Shown here: positions 56,368 to 64,000 of the stretch, in pieces
Layout of the letters: each line of letters starts with the position of its first letter
Numbering within the stretch: the stretch's first letter is position 1
Assembly: GCA_030704615.1 (NCBI GenBank)
Contig: CM060734.1
Location: forward strand, 56,992,042 to 57,056,041
Length of the DNA: 64,000 nt
Reading direction: 5' to 3'
DNA from: Takakia lepidozioides
Taxonomy: Eukaryota > Streptophyta > Takakiopsida > Takakiales > Takakiaceae
Notes under the pieces: model-generated
Database searches by the model: none
Seen by the model: the letters and a program-made list of their open reading frames with translations, nothing else
Told to the model about the DNA's origin: nothing
Made by a program: the position numbers and the translations under genes

Positions 56368-58678
56368 ATGGTATCTACATCCTCTCTATCGGGCATGCCG
56401 GACATGGGGTCTGTGCAAGCAGCTGATGACAGCTCTAAGAAAATAAGGAAACCATATACTATCACTAAGTGTAGGGGAAGCTGGACGGAGCAGGAGCATG
56501 ACAAGTTCCTTGAAGCCTTACACTTGTGAGTTAGTCCCTTCTTTTTCTGTCTCTGCCATGTGAATGTGATTACTCTTTTTGGTAAGGAAAGAGGACCAGA
56601 AGTTTTGGGTCACTCGTACTCAAGTGATAGCGACACTGGGATTCAGGTTTGATCGGGATTGGAAAAAGATTGAGGCTTTTGTGGGTTCCAAGACTGTCAT
56701 TCAGGTGCACATTCCCATGTTGTTGCCATTTTGCAAGTGATATATACCTTGCTCAGATCTTGAACCAGTTGTTGGAAATTCTCTTGTCATCAAGCCAGTC
56801 TTTGGGCCTAACTTCTTGTTAGTGAAAGAGCCTTAAGTGGAGTCCTGTACCAGTTGCATTATTGCCGGTTGATCTCTACTACTGGTTTGTGAACAGGGGA
56901 AACCTCACTATAGGCATCTCTGAACAGGGCTTAAACGACGCAAGGGCACAAGCAACCCCTTTGCTAGTTGTTCATATAGGTAGGAACATCTAACAAGACT
57001 CAGGATTGGGTTGTGGGGTTACTTCTCAAGTGTTTGCACGCAGCTGACTTTTTGAGGAGTTTCGATTGGGTTGCAGATACGTAGTCATGCCCAAAAGTAT
57101 TTTTTGAAGGTGCAGAAGAATGGCTGGAGAGCATGTACCCCCTCCACGTCCTAAGCGCAAATCTACCAATCCTTATCCTCAGAAGGCACCTAAATGTGGT
57201 ATGTAGATCAAACTCATTCGGGTTGTTTTCAGTTTAGTACTTTGTTGTCATGATTAGCTTCGGAATTTGCGGGTTATTGCACAAGAGAGTTCTCAGCTAG
57301 TGAACACCCTTAGTAATACATACTATTTCGTCAAGTCCTTCAGGCAAGTTCTAATTGGTGGATGAAGGTGTGACACCCCCTTCCTCACCTAAGAGTCACT
57401 TGGATAGGGATTGTTGCCGTTCTGACGTCAAATATGGCTGTGGTATGGGCAGAACTAGGAGGGATGGGCATGATTGCTGGACGGAATTGGAGCAATAGCA
57501 GCAGTGGAAGTTCCCCAGGGAGTTGGCCCCAACAGATGCTCCCAGCTGGTCAAGTTTTGCAGGAGTCAGGTCCACGAGGTGTGACTCATTTTACCCAGAG
57601 GTGTGACTCATTTTACCCAGGTTTCTGTGGGTTGATGGTTTCTTCGTATATCTGGAAGAAGCTCCTTTGTTTAGTGGAGGTACTGGTTAATAACGAGTCT
57701 ATTATCCTGGAATTATTGGCTTTGGATGGCTTTGCAGCTGCTCCTGACGCAGAGGTGTACCATTTTATAGGCAGTGTATTTGACCCAGGCGTTTCGGGTC
57801 ACCCTAGGAAGCTAAAGGAAATGTCTTCCATTGATCGAGAAACAGTACGTAGTCTCAATCTTGTTTCTGCTTTGAATATTTATGTAGCTGCCTCTTTTAG
57901 ACTAGGAGTGTGAATCTAGTGATTTGGCTGGTAACATTTCTTATTCGCTGCAGGACTAAAGTTTTGAAAGCCCATGATCAGTAGCAGGTGTGAGAGATCA
58001 CTTCTGATCAACTTACACAGGCTGCACCTCAATAGGCTTGTAGATAATGGGCAGAAATTTTGTATTGACTAATTTTTCGCAACAAAGTGGTCAAAGATTG
58101 TAGAACAGTCAATCATGTTTCACGGACCTTTTGTTTCATTTGATGTACAGGTCATACTTTTGATGCGCAATCTGTCCATCAACCTTTCCAGCCCTGATTT
58201 TGAAGAACATGTAAAAGACCTTTACATATTTCTGTTTGGATGCTTATTTGTGCAGAATTGAATGCCTAAGAGCTTAAACAGTGTCATGATAGCATTAGGC
58301 TTCCAATGTTGAAATTCATTTGCTCTGAGAGCTTTGCAAGGGCTGTCTTTTCTTAGGCTGCAAGCCTCTTCAGCAAGAAGCAAGTATTGTAGAAGGTTGG
58401 TTACAGGCTTCATTGTGCATAGTTACTGAGTTCTCAGGTCTAAGAATCTCATGGATCTCACTTCTTGCCTTTCTTCATCGTCATGGGCCCATCTCCTATC
58501 TCAAGGAAGGGCAGAGTTCTGGCGAAGTCATCAAGTCAAAGATCTCCTTTTGGTGATTGTCTTGTTGATACTTGTACATGTTGAATCAGCAGCAGTGCTA
58601 AGTAGGCCTCTTGTTTTGTTGACACAGAAACTGTTTTTGTCAGTGTATGACATATGTGGAATGGAAGCAAAGACCTGA
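56368..58678 (+). CDS. RVE: REVEILLE-type (LCL subgroup) MYB transcription factor, frameshifted
   Basis: Exons: 56368-56525, 56647-56704, 57077-57198, about 57420-57844, 58151-58210 and 58628-58678. Joined in phase, exons 1-3 give the single MYB/SANT repeat ([38 protein letters not shown] and [16 protein letters not shown]). This includes SHAQKYF, the hallmark of the LHY/CCA1/RVE family, which binds evening-element-type DNA in the circadian system. Right after KNG two bases seem missing, and the conserved [11 protein letters not shown] continues in another frame. Later exons restore the LCL domain of the RVE4/6/8 group: [20 protein letters not shown], then [11 protein letters not shown] joined to [17 protein letters not shown]. 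Without that shift the gene would look intact. Exon 4's start is uncertain. The frameshift may be decay or a sequence error. Confidence 0.8.
57581..57620 (+). repeat. 22-bp tandem duplication in REVEILLE exon 4
   Basis: GTGTGACTCATTTTACCCAG occurs twice back to back, offset by 22 bases, inside the poorly conserved linker of the MYB gene. Because 22 is not a multiple of three, the duplication shifts the reading frame unless it is ancestral. Confidence 0.85.
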
Positions 58679-60810
58679 CAGTGTTGATGACGAGAATGGT
58701 GCCCCTGGTGCTGGTCCTCAATCTTGCTCGGTATGTTTATACTAAGTCGTTGCCAATCTGGACGTGTTTTCAATTGAAGCCCTCCTCCTAGTGGCAATGC
58801 AGCAAAATGTCCCTAGAAGGATAATTTACTCACTGCTGACAACATTTGATGCTTGTTGTGTGACATAACGACTTCATTCAGTGCTTGCTATGTCATGTCA
58901 TGCTCAACAACCCAACGTTTTAAAGTCTGTTTTGAAATCTTCAACCTCACATGCAGCAGTCATAGCAGGGTGAATCTTTTGAGGTTTTCCGAGCTTGTAG
59001 GTTTCTGATTTGTTTTGCAGAGTGCATGTAGGGGGTACTTGACTGGGCGAGGTCACTCATTTCTGTGCTGTGAATGGTACTCACAGGATGCAGGTCACAT
59101 TGATCAGGGGCGATACAAGTGAACCAGAAGAGTGCAGACTTGGATCAATCCCATCAAAGGACTTTCATGTTGCAGAGGCCTTTGCACATGGCAGTGTGGA
59201 TGCTCCCCCACAGCACAGATATCCCTTCGGTCGCGGAGGAGACATGGAAGTGTGATGGCGCGCGGGTCTACACTATCAAGGCCCGAGCTTACCCCCAGCT
59301 TCCCAAATCTTGGAACCAACATCTCTGGCACTGCCCCACCTCTTCGATTGCAAACACAAGCTACGGATTGGGTGCTATGCAGGGACTGGGTGTACATACG
59401 GCGTGAATTTCTGAGCCCATTTGCTTTGTCAAATCAAGATTTGTACTGAAGGCTCTCGAAATGGTTTTGTCAGGCAGAGAAGAGGCTCTTTCGCTTGGCT
59501 GTAGTGAAGAGTTGGGCGAGCGTTCCTTTTCAAAGTGCTTGTGTTCTTGTATAATATCCCAGAATGTCTGGATTTAGCCTGAAATGCTGGCTAAAGCTGC
59601 AGAGTGTGCAATATAGCTTGCGGGTTGTAGGCAACTTGAGAGGATTTCCTTCCCTCGTTGATGGAAGACAGCTCATGTAAATATTTTGGTGTAGATCATA
59701 CTCATCAGGTCATTTCTGTGTTTGGGCAGTACTGTAGTCTCAGCACGGCTGTGTGACCAGCTTGGGGCTGGCAAGGAGCTCAGGGAGGAGCAAGAATGGG
59801 ACTGGTCCAGCAGCTAGTGGTCCAGGCCTTTTTGTTAGAAACCATGGAATGCCGTTACTGCAATGATGGTGCAAGATGATGATGATGGTCTGCGAAGGTA
59901 GATACCATATCCAACTCTTCTCTGTAATCTGACGTTCAAAACTTATGTCACTAGCAGCCTCTGAGCACCAGCCTGACCAACACCAGGGTGCTGACAAGAA
60001 AATGATGGCCCCATGCTTGCAGTTGGAAAGACAAGTTTCTTCCAGAGCAGGCGGATCCTTATGGTTCACCACTAGGTTCATGGTACAAGTTGCACTTCAT
60101 GCTCTGTTCACCTGTAGATTCTTGCAGGCTTCTGACTTGTACTTGTACATGACCATTTTCTGGAGCGGTGCCGCGGTGGGTTCTTCTCCTGTAAGATTTG
60201 AACCGAGCAGGGTCACCTAGGCCTTACGAAGAACCAAAAACTCCGTTCCCTGATATTACAGGGCTAGTACAGTAATCTGTTTTCAAAAATACTCAACGAA
60301 GCGATATTATGGGTATCAGAATACAAATGCATAGACCTAATCGAGGACAGGCATACTGAATAAACTCTTGCTTTAAGAAATCGCGAATCCACCCAAGATC
60401 CCCTCGTAGGATGCCAGATGACGCAGGGTCCGTTCAGCATCTGACTCAGGTAGCTGGCTTCCCATGCACCTTCACCATTATGGTCTTCACGCAGGCTGTA
60501 TAACTATTAACGTGTGGCAGGCGACCTCCGACATCCTCCGCCTCTAACATAGAACTCCGAGGCTGGTAGCCCGAAAATCGGGGAACGCCCGCGGGCTGGG
60601 GCCTTCTGTTTCGTGAAGCACCGTTCGGATTTTTCTTGTCAAGCTGGGAGGATCTTACGTGATTCGTAAGATGCGTCCGACGCTGCAGCCTATTTTCCGA
60701 GTGGGGAGGGGTGTCAAATAACAAAGAAAAAATCTGAACGGTGCTTTACAGTGTGTCCAAAGTGCCCTTATCACTCCGGTGGATAGGTGTCCAGATCAAA
60801 TGCTCTCACT
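58679..60810. other. Downstream of REVEILLE, no gene recognised
   Basis: ORFs at 59104-59449 on both strands overlap each other and carry no domain. 59940-60220 has a short open plus-strand frame without family resemblance. Confidence 0.35.
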
Positions 60811-60850
60811 TTAACCCCTAAAGGACAAGGGCCGATTTTTGCCAAGACCT
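60811..60850 (+). mobile_element. Second piggyBac-type element end
   Basis: TTAA at 60811-60814 is followed by CCCCTAAAGGACAAG, which matches 13 of 15 bases of the terminal repeat of the complete element at 18449. A matching opposite end was not found before 64000, so this is a solo end, a truncated copy, or an element extending beyond the window. Confidence 0.65.
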
Positions 60851-61329
60851 CAAAAACTGGACCCTGGTCCTCTAAAACATTTATATCTGGAGATTTACTA
60901 AGGCCCTGTAAAACTAACCGTTGGAATATACTCTCGACTACCCTACCTACGACCACAAAAATCCCTGTCTAAATCCAACCAGCAGATCCAAAGAATATAA
61001 TGTCGAAAGTGGTGCCAAAAAAAAAAACATGAAGTAAATAGGGAAAAAAAAAGTGCTTTTTCTATCGAATTTCCCATCTGCAAAGGCTCAGAATTTTGTG
61101 TGGCCTCGTCGTAATGAGGCTGGTCACGCGACCGTCAGGCCGGCTCATTAATATAGGAGCAAACTACCTTCATGCGTCAAGGACTTAGAATTTTTTTGGC
61201 ATATGAATTTTACAACTACCTCCATGTAGGTAATTTTAGGATTTTCTACATGAAGGGAGTTGCAAAACCAAGCTGGTCTACCTGCATGAGAGTAGTTGCA
61301 GCCTCTCATTTTAAGATAATAGGGTCTTC

Positions 61330-61600
61330 AATGGGCACGTGCGATGTGGCCGGTGGGCCCCGCGCACGGACGCCCGGCTCCCCAGCACCCCGCCCGCCCC
61401 GCCCGCCGCTGAGCGCATTCACCCAGCCGCGGGGCGCAGCTACAGCAACCGCGCCCGCGCCCCCGTCCGCCGCGCGGCCAGTCCCCTGCCCATGAGTCGG
61501 TTGCCTAGCAGTCTGCCAGTCCGCCAGTCCGCTGCTGGCCAGTCCCCTGCCATCCAGTCCGATGACGGCGCAGGATCGCCACCGTCCATTCCCATAACCC
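61330..61600. other. GC-rich patch
   Basis: This stretch is dominated by CCCGCC/CGCC and CAGTCCGCC words. Long frames on both strands result from its composition. It could be a CpG-rich promoter or part of a transposon. Confidence 0.4.
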
Positions 61601-62263
61601 ATCCGAGCCCTCCATTTTTAGGGCTGCGAAAATGGCAATGATCTTCCCACCAATCCCGGCCGCTCTCTATTGACGGTTGTTTGTTGTCCGATGTTGCGGT
61701 AGGCGTTTCCATGCACGCGACTGTTTCCTCTTTTGCGCGCGATGTTCATGATGATGATGAAGCGTGTGCTTGAACATGAGAAGACTGTCTGGGCACTACA
61801 GCCACCATCGTGCATATGCTTCCACTATTTTTGCCTTTTTGTTGTGCTTTCGGGAACCTTCGTTTTATGGTTTGATTCTATGTCATAAATATGGAAAATC
61901 CGACATCTGTCGTCGATAACGTCCTCTGCTTGTGATCCGTCATGATACGTTTAGCCCCTTCGTACTGCATCCCTCATGAGAGCCTTCACAAGTTTAGTTC
62001 ATTAAGGAACCCATGGGTAACATGGGCGCGAAAATGGTGGAAGCGTATACACATGGGGGCGTGTATTGCAGATTTCGTATCGGACGATGGGACTGTTTAT
62101 GTGACCAAGTATAGCGGCTTGCATCCGTCGTGCATAAGTTTGTGGAAAGGGTGGAGAATCTGAAGAAACCCAGCTTTGTGATGGATCCACATGGTATTAT
62201 ATAAGGGATGGCAGCACAAAAAAGCATTCGAGTCGTCACGGAACACCATCCAGTCGTAAGGTC
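61601..62263. other. Non-genic stretch
   Basis: Short frames only. No recognisable domain, repeat or RNA gene. Confidence 0.35.
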
Positions 62264-62361
62264 CTCAAACATCCACACGCACCTGCTGAATGCAGATGTC
62301 TGAGCCACGACGGGAGATATCTGACACAATTGCATCTGCAAATGCGCGTGGATGTTTGAGG
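62264..62361. repeat. Foldback (inverted) repeat
   Basis: CCTCAAACATCCACACGCA at 62264-62282 pairs with TGCGCGTGGATGTTTGAGG at 62343-62361 (18 of 19 bases). Further partial pairing occurs inward (GCAGATG near 62293 with CATCTGC near 62333). The foldback could be a MITE or a hairpin RNA precursor. Confidence 0.8.
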
Positions 62362-62439
62362 TCCGTTGTGTCGCGAGTCTTTCACAGTGGGTCCGTTGGC
62401 CCGTCAGTGCTCCGGATATTCCCCTTATCGCGTGCATAA

Positions 62440-62880
62440 CAGTCAGTTTGGAGGCGGTCTACTGGAAGTCGGTCTGTTGGGATAGCAGTCTGATGCCCTT
62501 GTGAATTTGTCAGTCTGTTGTGTCGGAAGTCTGTTGCACTAAGTCTGTTTGACTTCTTATTTTCCCTCCGGTCAGTCTTTTGGCTTGTTCTCCCGCAGTC
62601 TGGCGAAACGTCCGTCTGCTGGACAGTTCTCCTCTATGGATATCAGTCTGTTGGACTGTGCATGCATCAGTATGTTGTGTCGCGAGTCTATTCGCAATGG
62701 TGTGTTCGACTTTCCTTTCTCCCCTTACTCTCTTTTGTCTTCATTCGCTGGCAGGGAAGTGCCTCCATATGAAGCCGCTTCGCTCAGCAAAGCGAATAGT
62801 CCGCTGGACTGGCGGTCCGTGGACTCTCGCCCGATGGGAAATGAGTCTGCTGCTTGCGAGGAGCGTGATGAATTTAGTAC
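62440..62880. repeat. Cluster of AGTCTGTTG-type words
   Basis: Variants of CAGTCTGTTG, GGTCTGTTGG and AGTCCGCTGGAC recur more than ten times, sometimes as small palindromes (CAGTCTGTTGGACTG at about 62645). Spacing is irregular. A similar cluster (AGTCTGCCAGTCCGCCAGTCCGCTG) lies at about 61507-61535. Confidence 0.6.
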
Positions 62881-63304
62881 GATCCGTTCGTTCGGTGGAC
62901 GATTCAATGCGATGACGGCGGATAGTTGGCCGCCTGTGAAATCGCGCCACGTTGGCAGTGCCATGCCCGCTTTCCCCCTTCTCACTTCTACTTTCTCCAT
63001 TCTCTTCGCGCCTGTTTCTTCGCACAGTTTTGCCACTGCTTTGTTTTTCCTCTTTGCGTTTCCATCACCGTAACGAAAGACGACCGTTCTTCCCCAGGTA
63101 TGGAGAGTCGCGGTGAGCCGCGAAGCGTCCGCAAACACGCTCGCCTTCGTACAACTCGAAGTTAATCACTCGGTGAGGTTCTCACTTGCTGGCGGGTTTC
63201 CATTCCATTCTGTGTCCTCTTCTTGCTTAGGGTGAGTCTTTTCATAGGACTTCTATTGTCGCTCTGTCGCTCATTGTCCTTGCCCTTCGTTTCATTCTGC
63301 AGCG

Positions 63305-63505
63305 ATGGAGGATGCTTGTGAAAAGGTGGAGCGGACTGGTTGGATTTATGCACCAAACCAGACTGAAGAAGGAACGAAGGTATTGGTACTCACCAGACGA
63401 GTTGATCATAAAATAGTGGAAGCATTTGTAGACCTCCACGCCCGGAAGCCCAAAACTCGAATTGGCAGAAGGACAAGCTCTTCTGTCCCTTCTGTTAAGA
63501 GGTAA
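63305..63505 (+). CDS. Unrecognised small ORF near the right edge
   Basis: 66 codons starting MEDACEKVERTGWIYAPNQT, basic at the end (RIGRRTSSS). Downstream to the window edge are charged, lysine-rich frames (63780-63900) ending in an acidic Ser/Thr-rich stretch. They may belong to a larger gene or transposon protein running off the right edge. No family recognised. Confidence 0.35.
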   Translation: MEDACEKVERTGWIYAPNQTEEGTKVLVLTRRVDHKIVEAFVDLHARKPKTRIGRRTSSSVPSVKR

Positions 63506-64000
63506 TCAAGGACAAAATCCAACTAAATCGGCATTGTGTTGACACGGGTTGCAAGGACACTGTTGCAATGATTCCACGGGATTTCAAGCCTTGGCCGATA
63601 CTGAAAGAAATGTCGATTGTCAAAGAGGCCACAATGCGCTTGCGCGGATCAGTGCTTGACCCCGCACTTTGGAATTAGACGAAGTGCGCGCACGGTATGG
63701 CGTCCATTGTGGTGGCCCGTCAATGGAGGATTTGCAAGTGCAGGGAACGTTGGACGCTCCCAAAAACGTAAACTGAGTGATGGGGCCCAAAAAAAGGAGA
63801 GGCAAAAAAAGAGAAGGCTGCAAGGTCTGCTCGCGAGGCAAGGGCAAAATCCACGCAACAGACTGAACCCCGTCCTGGGCGGCAGACCCACACCATCAGT
63901 ACTGATACTGAAAGTGAATCTGCTCAGGGCCTGGAAGGGGTGACAAGTCCAGTGGACATTGACTTGCCTGACCAGACTCGGCAGCAGACTCACACAAATA
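63506..64000. other. Coding-like sequence at the right edge
   Basis: The plus-strand frame from about 63780 runs to the end of the window without a stop: a K/R-rich block (KKGEAKKEKAARSAREARAK) and then an S/T/D/E-rich block. It resembles a disordered nuclear linker. Product unknown. Confidence 0.3.

Noticed and set aside
61172-61641. Long ORFs on both strands in the GC-rich patch
   Set aside because: Explained by base composition; residues are dominated by Pro, Ala, Arg and Gly without a domain.

Overview
This is nuclear DNA from a land plant. The evidence is spliced plant genes with GT-AG introns (a LOG cytokinin-activating enzyme, a SWP73/BAF60 chromatin subunit and a REVEILLE-type MYB factor), a large intronless PLS-class PPR gene, and abundant plant-type transposon debris. 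A pair of KP4-like (fungal killer-protein family) secreted-protein genes is most compatible with a moss, because KP4-like genes have been described in mosses. This assignment is an inference. Gene density is low, and most of the window is decayed repeats.

Layout. 0-3.2 kb: minus-strand Ty3/gypsy-like gag running off the left edge, with an unrecognised ORF upstream of it. 3.2-6.8 kb: no recognisable gene. 6.84-7.98 kb: a striking array of about twenty short palindromes built on GCGACCGCC...GGCGGTCGC in AT-rich spacers. 10-11.4 kb: head-to-head inverted duplication of a KP4-like gene, one copy frame-broken and one truncated. 11.9-12.4 kb: PPR relic. 13.0-13.9 kb: ACCACT/AGTGGT repeat cluster. 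14.2-16.9 kb: decayed gag with two zinc knuckles. 18.45-23.43 kb: a piggyBac-type element with 15-bp inverted ends and TTAA duplications, carrying a nested 1,267-bp CACTA element with its own TAG duplication. 23.4-38 kb: retroposon tails, tRNA-like SINEs, a small dispersed repeat family, short tandem duplications and two possible zinc-finger exon relics, but no gene I can name.

Genic core. 38.35-40.59 kb: seven-exon LOG gene with a TATA box upstream. 43.29-45.09 kb: two-exon SWP73 gene. 46.50-48.53 kb (minus): 678-residue PPR ORF whose E/DYW C-terminus survives only as decayed sequence downstream of the stop. 49.7-52.3 kb: a cluster of gene fragments (LINE-like tail, SLY1 C-terminus, PPR, one MCM3 exon). 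54.2-55.0 kb: gypsy integrase relic. 56.37-58.68 kb: REVEILLE (LCL-type) gene with an apparent 2-nt frameshift just after the SHAQKYF region. 60.8-64 kb: a second piggyBac-type end, a GC-rich patch, a foldback repeat and an unrecognised small ORF.

The genes do not form one functional system. LOG (hormone activation), SWP73 (SWI/SNF remodelling), REVEILLE (clock/MYB) and the PPR (organelle RNA) are independent neighbours separated by repeats. The least ordinary features are the palindromic array, the KP4-like inverted pair, the nested transposon pair, and the same-strand cluster of captured gene fragments.
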